A stretch of DNA of 64,000 nucleotides from Actinoplanes sp. L3-i22 (lineage in GTDB: Bacteria > Actinomycetota > Actinomycetes > Mycobacteriales > Micromonosporaceae), in assembly GCF_019704555.1 (NCBI RefSeq), contig NZ_AP024745.1, positions 9,246,501 through 9,310,500 of the forward strand. Direction: 5' to 3'. The notes below the pieces were generated by a model, which ran no database searches, was not told the DNA's origin, and saw only the letters and a list, made by a program, of their open reading frames with translations. Each line of letters starts with the position of its first letter. The first letter of the stretch is position 1. The translations under genes and the position numbers were made by a program. Shown piece by piece: positions 1 through 24,077 of this stretch.

Positions 1-185
1 TCACCGCGCTCACCGGCGGCGGCGACCCGAAGGTCACCCTGGCCGAGGCGGCCGCCTGGCGCGACCACACCAACGCCGCGTTCGACCTGCGCGTCTTCGA
101 CGGCGGGCACTTCTATCTCAACTCCCACCAGGCCGAGGTGCTGGACACGATCCGGACGGCCCTGACCCCCGCACCTCGCCGATAA
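1..185 (+). CDS. Type II thioesterase, C-terminal fragment (5' end outside window)
   Basis: The reading frame enters at base 3 and stops at 183-185, giving about 60 residues. The fragment ends with GGHFYLNSHQAEV, which carries the catalytic His of alpha/beta-hydrolase type II thioesterases (GGHFY[LF]). These free enzymes act in the cytosol and remove wrong acyl groups from PKS carrier proteins. The nucleophile region lies outside the window. A second complete type II thioesterase at 40022-40765 ends almost the same way (GGHFYLNEH), so the cluster would have two editing enzymes. The gene converges on the LAL regulator, with a strong hairpin between them. Family assignment is firm; nothing can be said about the missing part. 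Confidence 0.8.
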   Translation, partial: TALTGGGDPKVTLAEAAAWRDHTNAAFDLRVFDGGHFYLNSHQAEVLDTIRTALTPAPRR

Positions 186-233
186 GCGAGTGCCACGACG
201 GCGTGCCGCGCTCACGAGGCCATGGCACGCGGA

Positions 234-263
234 ACGGCCCGGACTCCACCGAGTCCGGGCCGT
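234..263. terminator. Bidirectional hairpin terminator
   Basis: A perfect 13-bp stem (ACGGCCCGGACTC at 234-246, complement at 251-263) with a 4-base loop lies between two converging genes that stop at 185 and 273. There is no clear U-run, as is usual in high-GC actinobacteria. Confidence 0.75.
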
Positions 264-272
264 CCGTCTGTC

Positions 273-3038
273 TCACGCCGTCGGGGCGAGGCTGGCGTCC
301 AGGTTCGCCGGCAGGTCACTGCGGCGAGAAACATTCAATTTCCGGTACGTACGGGTCAGGTGCTGCTCCACCGTGCTCGTGGTGATGTACAGCTTGTCGG
401 CGATCTCCCGGTTCGTGTAGCCGACCGCGGCCAGCGCCGCCACCCGGCGCTCGGCGTCACTGAGCATCGCCGCGGCACCCCCGGCCACCGCCGTCTGGGC
501 GGTCTCGCCGGACTCCCACTCCTCGTCCTGCGACAGTGCCCGCCGCAGCGGCGCCGCCTCGCAGCCCTCGGCCAGCGCCCGGGCCCGGTGCCCGATCATG
601 CCGGCCCGGCGGGACTCGCCGAGCGCCTGGTAGGCCTGCGCCAGGTCGGCCAGGGTGCGGGCCAGCTCGTATAGGTCGCCGCTGTTCTGCAGCAGGTCGG
701 CGGCCTGGCGCAGCAGCATCGGCCGGTGCCGGGCCTGCTCGGTCGCGGCCAGCAGCCGCAGGCCGACACCCTGCGCCCGGGGCATCTGCCCGGTGCACCG
801 GGCCAACTGCTCCTCGGCCAGCTTGCGGGCCTGCAGCGGGCGGCCCATCCGCAGGTTCGCCTCGGCGGCGTCCGAACGCCAGGCGACCAGGCCGGGCGCG
901 TCCACCCCCCAGGCGCTCATCAGGTCGCCGCAGCGCTGGAAGTCGCGCAGGGCCAGCGCCGGGTGGTCGGTGGCCAGGCTGTAACGGCCCCGGGCCTGCA
1001 GGTAGTGCAGGCCGTACCGGGTCTGGAACATCGCCTCGGGCACCGGCTGGTCGAGCTGCTCGCGCACGTCGTCGAACTCGCCCATCGCGATCGACGCGAT
1101 GATCAGCAGCGACAGCGGGTGCCCGATCGCGACCCCCCAGCTGGCCGGCGGCATGATCTCCAGCGCGGTCCGGGCGTAGCGCGCCGCGCCGGCCAGGTTG
1201 CCGGTGCGGACCGCCACCTCGGCGCGGACCACGGCCAGGCGGGCCTGCCGGCTGGGCGCGCGGCGGGTGTACGCCTCCTCGACGAACATGTCGGCCCAGC
1301 CGGCCGCCTTGTCGGCGTGCCCGGCGTAGGTCAGCGCCAGCAGCGAGCTCTCCACGGTGTCCAGGGACATCTCGTCGAGCCGGGACCCGCGCAGGATCCG
1401 CTCCAGGGTGTCGCCCAGGTCCGGCCCGGGGCTGGAGCTGATCACCGAGGAGAGCGCCCGGGCCGCGGCCAGCCGGCGACTGGCCGAGACCGTGTCGACG
1501 GTCGCGGTGGTCTTCGGCAGGCGGGCCACGAACGGCGCGTACGTGCAGCGCAGCCACGGCCGGGTGGCGGCCAGCTCGGCCGCGGTGTCCGGGTCCAGCT
1601 CGGCGCCGTTGGCGGCGAGGTGGTCGAGCACGTGCTCGGCGTCGCGGAACTGCCCGTGCCAGAGCAGCGCCTTGGCCAGCACGATCGCGTCGCTGCCGCG
1701 CAGCACGCCCTTGTCCAGCGCGCCGGTCAGCTCGGGCAGATACCCCGCCGAGGTGCTCGGGTTGATCCGCCACTCGGCGCGGACCAGCGTGGTCATGATG
1801 CGCACCCGGTGCCGGTCGTCGGTGCAGGCCTTCCAGGCGAGCTTGAGGTAGCGCACCGCGGCCTCGACCCGGCCCTCGCGCAGCGCCTGGCGGGCCGCGT
1901 CCTCCAGCACGCTCACGCCCCAGCTCTCCTGGACCTCGCTCGCGGCGTTGACCAGGTGCTCGGCGACCACCCGGGTGGAGGCGCCGCGGTCGTAGGTGAG
2001 CACCGCGGCCCGCCGGTGCAGCTCGGCGCGCTGCTCCTGGTGGACGTCGGCGAGCACCGCCGCGCGGGCCGCCGGGTTCCGGAACGCGCCCATGCCGAGC
2101 AGGCCGGCCGTGGTCAGCGCGCGGACGGTCTGGGCCACCTGCTGGGGGTCCAGGCCGATCAGCCGGTCCAGGCTCTCCGGGTCGTCCAGCACGGCGATGC
2201 CGCGGGCCACCTCGAGCAGCCGGTCCTCGCCGCGGTAGAGGCACGACATCACGGCCGCGCCGTAACCGTCGCCGGCGACCGCGTCGGCCGGCTCGGCGCC
2301 GGTCTCGGCCAGTGCCTGCCGGTGGTCCGCGACCAGGCCCTCGACCAGCAGCGGGTTGCCGCCGCTGAGCTGGTGCCAGCGGCCGGCCAGCCGGTCGGCG
2401 ACCTCGGCGCCGGCCAGCTGCTCGGCGAGCTGCCGGACACCGTCGCCGCTGAGCGGCTCCAGGTGGATCCGGTTGCCCGAGCCGGGCCGGACCAGCTCGG
2501 TCTGCCAGGCCGGGTCGCCGGCGGCGCCGAACGTGCTGCGGCTGAAGACCACCAGCACCTTGGCGAGCCGGGCGCGGCGGGCCAGGTAGGACAGGCAGAC
2601 CAGGGAGGCCCGGTCGGCGTGCTGCACGTCGTCGACCAGCAGCGCCAGCGGGAACCGCTCGGCCAGCTCCAGCAGGATGGTGCACAGGCCGTGGATGACC
2701 TGCGGGTCGAGGTGCGCGCCCGGGCCGGCCGCCAGCACCGCCCTGGTGCCCTCCAGCAGCAGGCTCATCGCCCGGTCCCGGTCGTCGGCGGGCAGTGGCG
2801 CGTCGTGGAAGAGCTGGCCGAGCAGGGCGAGCGGCAGGTCCCGCTCGACCGCCGAGCCGGTCGCCGTGACGGCCAGCGCGCCGCGCTCGATCGACCGGTC
2901 GGCGAGCAGGTTCAGCAGCTCGCTCTTGCCGGTCGCGACGGTGCCGGTGACCAGCGCCACCCGCCCCCGCCCGGCAACCGCGTCGGCCAGGAGCTCGTCG
3001 AGGCAGTCCAGGGCCTCATCGCGCTCGATCAGTCCCAT
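273..3038 (-). CDS. LAL-family (large ATP-binding LuxR) transcriptional activator
   Basis: A 921-residue regulator of the MalT/LAL type common in type I PKS clusters. It has an N-terminal AAA/STAND ATPase with Walker A GTVATGKS (about residues 32-39) and a Walker B-like ALLVDDVQHAD. A long helical middle follows, then a C-terminal LuxR-type helix-turn-helix (LSDAERRVAALAAVGYTNREIA...TVEQHLTRTYRKL, about residues 855-910). The ATG at 3036-3038 is preceded by GGGAGG at 6-bp spacing, which fixes the start. It is encoded next to the exporter and PKS1. The likely role is pathway-specific activation, and the TAGGGG boxes at 6136-6204 and 48076-48090 are candidate targets (inference). No ligand can be read from the sequence. 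Confidence 0.93.
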   Translation of the reverse strand: MGLIERDEALDCLDELLADAVAGRGRVALVTGTVATGKSELLNLLADRSIERGALAVTATGSAVERDLPLALLGQLFHDAPLPADDRDRAMSLLLEGTRAVLAAGPGAHLDPQVIHGLCTILLELAERFPLALLVDDVQHADRASLVCLSYLARRARLAKVLVVFSRSTFGAAGDPAWQTELVRPGSGNRIHLEPLSGDGVRQLAEQLAGAEVADRLAGRWHQLSGGNPLLVEGLVADHRQALAETGAEPADAVAGDGYGAAVMSCLYRGEDRLLEVARGIAVLDDPESLDRLIGLDPQQVAQTVRALTTAGLLGMGAFRNPAARAAVLADVHQEQRAELHRRAAVLTYDRGASTRVVAEHLVNAASEVQESWGVSVLEDAARQALREGRVEAAVRYLKLAWKACTDDRHRVRIMTTLVRAEWRINPSTSAGYLPELTGALDKGVLRGSDAIVLAKALLWHGQFRDAEHVLDHLAANGAELDPDTAAELAATRPWLRCTYAPFVARLPKTTATVDTVSASRRLAAARALSSVISSSPGPDLGDTLERILRGSRLDEMSLDTVESSLLALTYAGHADKAAGWADMFVEEAYTRRAPSRQARLAVVRAEVAVRTGNLAGAARYARTALEIMPPASWGVAIGHPLSLLIIASIAMGEFDDVREQLDQPVPEAMFQTRYGLHYLQARGRYSLATDHPALALRDFQRCGDLMSAWGVDAPGLVAWRSDAAEANLRMGRPLQARKLAEEQLARCTGQMPRAQGVGLRLLAATEQARHRPMLLRQAADLLQNSGDLYELARTLADLAQAYQALGESRRAGMIGHRARALAEGCEAAPLRRALSQDEEWESGETAQTAVAGGAAAMLSDAERRVAALAAVGYTNREIADKLYITTSTVEQHLTRTYRKLNVSRRSDLPANLDASLAPTA

Positions 3039-3195
3039 GATGGACCTCCCTGTCGGATCCCCGTTCCCCGGCGGGCGAACCCGCTCCGCCGGGGAGGCGA
3101 CCGGACATCCCGGTTGCCTGACACCACTGTCCGGCGAGCCGTTATCGGGCCGCCTTCGTGCCCTTATCGCCGGGCCGAACAGCAGGTCAGAGCGG

Positions 3196-4380
3196 TCAGG
3201 ACGGGGTCGGGTAGGCGGGGATCTCGATGCCGTTGGCGGCCTTGTGCAGCGGCGCCATCATCGCCGCCATCATCCGGTCGCGGCCGGGCAGCCGGGACAT
3301 CACGCCCAGCATCACCATCGACATGCGCACCTGGCCGGCGCTGCTCAGCACCATCCGCTTGACGTTGGCCGGGCCGAGCTTCTGGTTGCGCTCGGCGAAC
3401 GGGCGCATCCGGGCCTCGTACGCCGGGAAGGCCTTGGTGTGGTCGCCGCCGGCCGCGGCCAGCTCGCCGGCCAGCAGATAGGCCCCGACCAGCGCGAGGC
3501 TGGTGCCCTGGCCGGAGGCCGGGGAGGCGCAGTGCGCGGCGTCGCCGATCAGCGCGACCGGGCCGGCCGACCAGCTGTCCAGCCGCACCTGCAGCATCCG
3601 GTCGTAGTAGAGGTCGCCGGCGTCGGCCGCCGCCTCCAGCAGGCGCGGCACCTCCCAGCCCTGATCCGCGTACGCCTCGCGCAGCGCGCGCCGCGGGTCG
3701 CTCTCGTCGACGCCCTCGGGCGCCTCGAAGAGGAACATCGCCTTGGCCGCGGGGGCGCCGGCGGTGCTGTAGACCAGCGTGGTGCGGCCGGGGCTGACGT
3801 AGGTCAGCTCCTCACGGTCCAGGTTCAGGTGGTTGGGGACCGAGGCGATGGCGACCCGGTAACCCATGTCGGTGACGAAGCCGGCCTCCGGGCCGAAGGC
3901 CAGCGCCCGGGTCCGCGAGTGGACGCCGTCGGCGCCGACGATCAGGTCGAACGTGCCGGTGCGGCCGCTGTCGAAGGTGACCTGATGGCCGTCGATCGCG
4001 GCGATCGCATCGCCGAACCGATAGTCCACCTCGTCCTTGGTCAGGTCGAACAGCAGGCGGGTCAGGTCGCCGCGCAGGATCTCCGCGTCGGCCTCCTCGC
4101 GGCCGCCGAAGGCGTCACCGTTCATGCTGGCGACCCGCTTGCCGGTGCGGTCGACGACGGCGCCCGAGCGCACGTCGGTGCGCCGCTCGCGGATCGCCTC
4201 CAGCAGCCCGGCCCGGCGCACCACCTCCAGCGCGGCACCGCGGATGTCCACCTTGTAGCCGCCGTCGCGCAGGGCATCCGCCCGCTCGACGACCGTCGGA
4301 GTGAAGCCGTGGCGGCGCAACCAGTACGCCAGGGTGACGCCGGCGACACCGGCACCGGAGATGAGGACCGTCTTCGTCAT
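3196..4380 (-). CDS. FAD-dependent monooxygenase (PHBH-fold)
   Basis: A 394-residue flavoprotein hydroxylase. The N-terminal Rossmann motif is ISGAGVAGVTLAYWLRRHG, followed by the NAD(P)H/FAD motif LIVGADGVHSRTR in the middle. The second FAD motif is ALIGDAAHCASPASGQGTSLAL near residue 280. Length and order fit class A aromatic or polyketide hydroxylases and tetracycline-inactivating relatives. I chose the ATG at 4378-4380 because a promoter-like element places the transcription start on it; a GTG at 4398 and an ATG at 4392 are in frame upstream but overlap that promoter. It could be a post-PKS tailoring oxygenase, or a resistance or housekeeping enzyme. No TetR-type partner gene is adjacent. 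Confidence 0.85.
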   Translation of the reverse strand: MTKTVLISGAGVAGVTLAYWLRRHGFTPTVVERADALRDGGYKVDIRGAALEVVRRAGLLEAIRERRTDVRSGAVVDRTGKRVASMNGDAFGGREEADAEILRGDLTRLLFDLTKDEVDYRFGDAIAAIDGHQVTFDSGRTGTFDLIVGADGVHSRTRALAFGPEAGFVTDMGYRVAIASVPNHLNLDREELTYVSPGRTTLVYSTAGAPAAKAMFLFEAPEGVDESDPRRALREAYADQGWEVPRLLEAAADAGDLYYDRMLQVRLDSWSAGPVALIGDAAHCASPASGQGTSLALVGAYLLAGELAAAGGDHTKAFPAYEARMRPFAERNQKLGPANVKRMVLSSAGQVRMSMVMLGVMSRLPGRDRMMAAMMAPLHKAANGIEIPAYPTPS

Positions 4381-4425
4381 GCCTGGAATCATACGCACGT
4401 GTTAGACGTTTGTGCAAGACGTTCG
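4381..4425 (-). promoter_or_regulatory. Candidate leaderless promoter with 13-bp direct repeat, FAD monooxygenase
   Basis: On the minus strand a -35 TTGCAC (4412-4417) and a -10 TATGAT (4388-4393) are 18 bp apart, with seven bases between the -10 and the ATG. Transcription would start at or next to the A of the ATG. A direct repeat AACGTCTnnCAC with a 13-bp period (AACGTCT at 4417-4423 and 4404-4410) overlaps the -35 and the spacer. This looks like a repressor site. Confidence 0.5.
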
Positions 4426-4455
4426 TACGAGCATTGTGGACGTCGATGGAACGCA

Positions 4456-4488
4456 CGGACGGCCCGGAGGGGGAATCCGGGCCGTCCG
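4456..4488 (-). terminator. Hairpin terminator downstream of the MFS exporter
   Basis: A perfect 12-bp stem (CGGACGGCCCGG at 4456-4467, complement at 4477-4488) with a 9-base loop starts 18 bases past the exporter's stop. It isolates the exporter from the monooxygenase promoter. Confidence 0.7.
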
Positions 4489-4506
4489 CAGTCTGGGGTG
4501 GCATCA

Positions 4507-6072
4507 TCAGTTACCGGCGACCGCGTACTCCTCTCGGCTGTCCTCGACCTCAGCCAGCTCCCCGGCCGGCTTCGGAGCGTCCTTGACGTGGCGCAGCGCC
4601 ACCACCGCGAGCACCGCGCCGACCACCATCAGCAGCGTCGCGACCAGGGCGGCCACGTGCATCTCCTGCACGAAGGCCCCGTGCGCCTTGGCGATCAGCT
4701 GCTCGGCGGCCTGGGCGGGCAGGTCGCGGGCCGCGGCAACGGCCCCGCCCAGCGTCTCCCGGGCCGAGTCCGGCAGCACACCGGCCATCTGCCGGCCGTA
4801 GATCGCGCTGCCGATGCTGCCCAGCACCGCGACACCGATCGCGCCACCGAGCTCCTGCCCGGTCTGCAGCACGGCCGAGGCGGCGCCGGCCTTCTCCGGC
4901 GGCGCGGTGGCCACCACCATCTCGGTGATCATGGTCATCACCACGGCCAGGCCGGCGGAGAGCGCCACCAGGCCGGAGAGCAGGACCGGCAGACCGTCCG
5001 CGACCGGCGTGAAGGTGACCGTGAAGAAGCCGGCCGCGGCCAGCGCGAACCCACCGGCCACCACGTACGCCGGGCGGACCACCCGGACGATCGCGGTCGC
5101 GATCGGCACCGCCACGCCCACCGCGATGGTGCCCGGGATGGTCCAGAGCGCGGCCCGGAACGGGCTGAGCCCCAGCACCGTCTGCAGGTACTGCGTGCTG
5201 AACAGGGAGAAGCCGATCATGCCGAACAGCGCGATCAGGTTGATCGCGATCGAGGCGCCGTAACCCCGCTGGCGGAACAGCGACAGGTCGATCATCGGGT
5301 CGGCGATCACCTTCTGCCGGCGCACGAACACCACACCGAGCACCAGGCCGATCACCGCGGAGGCGACCGGGATCGGCTCGAGGCCGTAGATCGCGATCCG
5401 CTTCAGGCCGTAGATCACCGGCAGCACCGTGCCCAGCGAGAGCGCCGCGCTGACCAGGTCGAACCGGGGCGCGCCGGGCACCTTGAACTCCGGCAGCAGC
5501 ACCGGGCCGAGCACCACCAGCAGCGCCATCACCGGCACGTTGATGATGAAGACCGAGCCCCACCAGAAGTTGTCCAGCAGCAGGCCGCCGATGATCGGGC
5601 CGAGGGCGGCGCCCGCGGCCATGCCACCGGACCAGGCCGCCACCGCGGTGCGGCGCTGCGTCTGGTCGTGGAAGAGGTTGCGGATCAGGGCCAGGGTCGA
5701 GGGCATCAGGGTGGCGCCGGCGATGCCCATCGCGGCGCGGGCGGCGATGAACGCCTCCGCCGAGTCCGCGTACGAGGCGATCAGCGATCCGACGCCGAAG
5801 AACAGCGCACCGGCCAGCAGCAGCCGCCGCCGGCCGATCTTGTCCCCCAGGGTGCCCATGGTCAGTAGCAGACCGGCCAGCACAAACGCGTAGATGTCGA
5901 CCATCCACAGTTGCTGGGCGCCGGTCGGCCCCAGTTCCGCGCTCATGGCCGGCAGTGCGTAGTAGAGCACCGTCAGGTCCATCGAGACCAGCAGAACCGG
6001 AAGCAGCAGTACGACGAGGGCAAGCCATTCCTTGCGGCCGGCCTTCGCCTGAAGTGCCTCAGTTTCGGTCAT
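4507..6072 (-). CDS. MFS drug exporter, DHA2 (14-TM, EmrB/QacA) family
   Basis: A 521-residue integral membrane antiporter with many hydrophobic helices; the length fits the 14-TM DHA2 family. The family loop motif GTLGDKIGRRRLLL sits after the second helix, and WRSxF-like and PxxGGLL segments (GPIIGGLLLDNFWWGSVFIINV) mark helices 5-6. The start chosen is the ATG of MTETEAL at 6070-6072; the frame stays open upstream to 6225 but that extension is not hydrophobic. It is divergent from PKS1 and shares its control region. The likely job is proton-coupled export of, and self-resistance to, the macrolactam (inference from context). No strong RBS is seen, so a short-leader or leaderless start is possible. 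Confidence 0.9.
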   Translation of the reverse strand: MTETEALQAKAGRKEWLALVVLLLPVLLVSMDLTVLYYALPAMSAELGPTGAQQLWMVDIYAFVLAGLLLTMGTLGDKIGRRRLLLAGALFFGVGSLIASYADSAEAFIAARAAMGIAGATLMPSTLALIRNLFHDQTQRRTAVAAWSGGMAAGAALGPIIGGLLLDNFWWGSVFIINVPVMALLVVLGPVLLPEFKVPGAPRFDLVSAALSLGTVLPVIYGLKRIAIYGLEPIPVASAVIGLVLGVVFVRRQKVIADPMIDLSLFRQRGYGASIAINLIALFGMIGFSLFSTQYLQTVLGLSPFRAALWTIPGTIAVGVAVPIATAIVRVVRPAYVVAGGFALAAAGFFTVTFTPVADGLPVLLSGLVALSAGLAVVMTMITEMVVATAPPEKAGAASAVLQTGQELGGAIGVAVLGSIGSAIYGRQMAGVLPDSARETLGGAVAAARDLPAQAAEQLIAKAHGAFVQEMHVAALVATLLMVVGAVLAVVALRHVKDAPKPAGELAEVEDSREEYAVAGN

Positions 6073-6128
6073 GCGACAAAGGTAGGAAGAATAGCTCCGG
6101 CGCGTCCATAGCCGCTGGGGCCTTTTGC

Positions 6129-6204
6129 ATTCAATTAGGGGTTCCGAACCACGAACAGGGGTTCCCCCTAGCGCGTCAATGGGCTGGTCAACCCGGTAGG
6201 GGTT
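6129..6204. promoter_or_regulatory. Divergent control region with TAGGGGTT boxes
   Basis: Three boxes lie on the plus strand: TAGGGGTTCC at 6136-6145, CAGGGGTTCC at 6156-6165 and TAGGGGTTGG at 6197-6206. They are 20 and 41 bp apart, close to whole helical turns. An inverted half-site CCCCCTAG at 6164-6171 makes the middle one palindromic. The first box abuts a minus-strand -35-like TTGAAT (6129-6134) for the exporter, with a possible -10 TATGGA 18 bp further. The same TAGGGG core precedes the starter operon (48076-48090). Likely LAL activator sites (inference). Confidence 0.5.
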
Positions 6205-6307
6205 GGTCGCGACGGACACCCTCAATAGCGTCGTTCGCGGGCCGGTGTGGCCGTTTCTCTTTCTCTCTCACGACGATTTCGCCGACCGAACTTGTGGGGT
6301 GTCCCGA

Positions 6308-22030
<15,723 letters not shown>

Positions 22031-22044
22031 CCGCTGACGACTGA

Positions 22045-22074
22045 CAGGGCCGCCGGGATGCTCCGGCGGCCCTG
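22045..22074. terminator. Bidirectional hairpin terminator after PKS1
   Basis: A perfect 12-bp stem (CAGGGCCGCCGG at 22045-22056, complement at 22063-22074) with loop GATGCT lies between the converging stops at 22030 and 22081. Confidence 0.8.
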
Positions 22075-22080
22075 CTCGAA

Positions 22081-22668
22081 CTATCGGCGCACGTCGAACT
22101 TGAGGTGCAGCACCCGCTCGCCCTGCACGACCACGTCCGGATCCGCCAGCAGATGCTGTCCGTCGACGCCGCCGAAGTAGCGCTTGCCCGAGCCGAACAC
22201 CACCGGCACCACGTCCATCGCCACCGCGTCCACCAGGCCGGCCGCCAGGGCCTGGCCACCGACGTCGCCGGCGTTCACCGCGACGACGCGGTCCCCGGCG
22301 AGCTCCCGGGCCTTCGCGATCGCCGCCGGCACGTCCCCCACGAAGTGGTACGACGCCTCGGGGTGCCACCCCTCGGGCTTGGGCCGGTGCGAGACCACGA
22401 CCACGTGGTCACCCGCCGGCGGCCGGCCCTCCCAGCCGTTCACCAGGTCGAACAGGTGCCGGCCCATGACGATCACGCCGATCGACTCCCACATCGACCG
22501 GACGTATCCCGCCGACGCCCGGGAGACCCGGAACCGGTTGCCGCTGCCGTCCCCGGTGATCGGGGTGTCCCCGCTGAAATACCAGTCGTGCAGGGGCCCG
22601 ACCGCGTCCTTCTCGTCGGCGATGAAGCCGTCCACCGACACCACGCTGTGCATGATCACGCTGCTCAC
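22081..22668 (-). CDS. Dihydrofolate reductase-fold protein (RibD C-terminal family)
   Basis: A 195-residue protein. The N-terminal strand and loop MHSVVSVDGFIAD, the central GVIVMGRHLFDLVNGW and the C-terminal DVVPVVFGSGKRYF are typical of the single-domain DHFR/RibD-C family that is widespread in actinobacteria. These are presumed NADPH-dependent reductases of unknown substrate and are not true folate enzymes. The start is GTG at 22666-22668 with GGGAG about 7 bp upstream. It converges on PKS1 and is separated from it by a hairpin. Nothing ties it to the polyketide. Confidence 0.85.
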   Translation of the reverse strand: MSSVIMHSVVSVDGFIADEKDAVGPLHDWYFSGDTPITGDGSGNRFRVSRASAGYVRSMWESIGVIVMGRHLFDLVNGWEGRPPAGDHVVVVSHRPKPEGWHPEASYHFVGDVPAAIAKARELAGDRVVAVNAGDVGGQALAAGLVDAVAMDVVPVVFGSGKRYFGGVDGQHLLADPDVVVQGERVLHLKFDVRR

Positions 22669-22740
22669 GGATACTCCCGGTTCTCTCGTGCCGTCTCCGG
22701 TGATCGTGTCGCGCCCGGGACGGCCGGGTCTTGTAGGAAA

Positions 22741-23583
22741 TCACTCGGCGGGCATCGGCCCGCGGTCCGGCGGGAACCCCGGCTCGGCCGGAAATCGGCG
22801 GCGCAGGTCCAGGTACCCGGTCGGGGTGTGGCCGGTGAAGTCCTTGAACTCCCGGCTGAGGTGAGCCTGGTCGAAGTAGCCCGCGCGGTGGGCGAGCCGC
22901 GCCCAGTCGACCGGGCGGCAGTCGTCCACGGCGTGGATCAGCCGCGCGAAACGATAGATCCGGGCCACCCGTTTCGGGGTCACCCCGACGTGCGACTTGA
23001 AGAGCGTGGCCAGGTGGTTGACGCTCACCCCGGCCGCGTCGGTGAGCGCGCCGATCGGCACCGCACCGTGGGCGACGGCCAGCCGCCGGGCGGTGTACCG
23101 GACCAGTTCGAGGCCGTGCGCCGGCGCCGCGGCCAGTCGCGAGCGCAGCTCCTGCTCCAGGATCCGCAGGGTGCCGGCGTTCGGGGCGTCCTCGCCGGCC
23201 CGGTCGCGGATCCGCTCCACCGAGCGCTGCCAGACGTCGTCGACCGGCGCCCAGCGATCGCGCAGCTCATCGGCCGGCATGCCGACGAACGGCGCCATCC
23301 CCCACGGCTTGAAGTGCACGCCGACGAGCCGGACCCGGGCCGGGTACTCGAAGACGAACCGCCTGGTCCAGACGCCCATGAAGACGCCGTCGGCGAGCAC
23401 CCCCGGGGGCACCGACGGGTCGGAGTCCCACATCCGGGCGGGCTCGCCGAGGTTGATGAACAGGTGCGCGGACGGCATCGGCGGCACGTTCATCCGGCGG
23501 TGCCGCGGCACGCCGGTGAGGTAGTAGATGTCGTCGACGAACCGGTCGAGCGGCGGGGCGGGCACCAGCGCGACGTACTCCAT
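22741..23583 (-). CDS. AraC-family transcriptional regulator
   Basis: A 280-residue regulator with an N-terminal sensor-like region (about residues 1-150, no motif I can name) and a C-terminal double helix-turn-helix. The first HTH is IGALTDAAGVSVNHLATLFKSHVGVTPKRVARIYRFARL; the second ends in LAHRAGYFDQAHLSREFKDFTGHTPTGYL, the usual AraC signature. It starts at the ATG at 23581-23583 with a weak RBS. It is divergent from the SRPBCC operon across 59 bp, and the palindrome at 23619-23636 lies in that gap. Confidence 0.88.
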   Translation of the reverse strand: MEYVALVPAPPLDRFVDDIYYLTGVPRHRRMNVPPMPSAHLFINLGEPARMWDSDPSVPPGVLADGVFMGVWTRRFVFEYPARVRLVGVHFKPWGMAPFVGMPADELRDRWAPVDDVWQRSVERIRDRAGEDAPNAGTLRILEQELRSRLAAAPAHGLELVRYTARRLAVAHGAVPIGALTDAAGVSVNHLATLFKSHVGVTPKRVARIYRFARLIHAVDDCRPVDWARLAHRAGYFDQAHLSREFKDFTGHTPTGYLDLRRRFPAEPGFPPDRGPMPAE

Positions 23584-23606
23584 CGGTCCAGTGTCGCCGA
23601 CCCGGG

Positions 23607-23642
23607 TTGCGTCCGAGATAGTAAGTGCGCATACTAGTTTGC
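23607..23642 (+). promoter_or_regulatory. MarR-type operator and leaderless promoter
   Basis: An 18-bp near-palindrome at 23619-23636 has outer arms TAGTA/TACTA and 7 of 9 symmetric pairs. It overlaps a -10-like ATACTA (23631-23636) with TTGCGT (23607-23612) 18 bp upstream. The ATG follows six bases later, so the transcript should be leaderless. Size and position fit autoregulation by the MarR protein encoded at the end of this operon. The site also covers a TACTAT that could serve the divergent AraC gene. Confidence 0.5.
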
Positions 23643-24077
23643 ATGACGACGATCGCCACCGCCCAGCTCACCTCCGACCTCCAGCCCCAGGCGTTCTTCG
23701 AGCGCTGGGCCGACATGGCCACCTGGCCGGAGTGGAACACCGACACCGCGTGGGTCCGCCTCGACGGGCCGTTCCGCACCGGCGCGACCGGCAAGCTCAA
23801 GCCCAAGGGCGGGCCGGTCACCCGGTTCGTGGTCACCTCGCTGGTCCCCGGGCGCGAGTTCACCGACGTCTCGCTGCTGCTCGGCGCCCGGCTGACGTTC
23901 CAGCACCTGGTCACGGTCGACGCCGCCGGCTCCACCACGGTCTCGGTCGAGGTCACCCTGACCGGCCCGCTCGCCTTCTTCTGGAACGCCGTCCTCGGCA
24001 AGGACATCGCCAAGGGCCTCGGCGCCGACCTCGCCCGGCTCGAGGCCGCCGCCCGCGCCGCCGGGGTGCCGGCATGA
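23643..24077 (+). CDS. SRPBCC (START/Bet v1-like) family protein
   Basis: A 144-residue protein with the polyketide cyclase/AHSA1-like pattern. The N-terminal ADMATWPEWNTDTAWVRLDGPFRTGATGKLKPKGGP is the classic SRPBCC opening, and a beta-rich middle leads to a long C-terminal helix (IAKGLGADLARLEAAAR). Members bind hydrophobic ligands; the ligand here is unknown. It is first in a three-gene operon, and its stop overlaps the next ATG (ATGA at 24074-24077). Confidence 0.85.
   Translation: MTTIATAQLTSDLQPQAFFERWADMATWPEWNTDTAWVRLDGPFRTGATGKLKPKGGPVTRFVVTSLVPGREFTDVSLLLGARLTFQHLVTVDAAGSTTVSVEVTLTGPLAFFWNAVLGKDIAKGLGADLARLEAAARAAGVPA

Noticed and set aside
6203..6307. Upstream start for PKS1
   Set aside because: The extra 35 residues are not PKS-like and overlap the TAGGGG control region; the ATG at 6308 has a better RBS.
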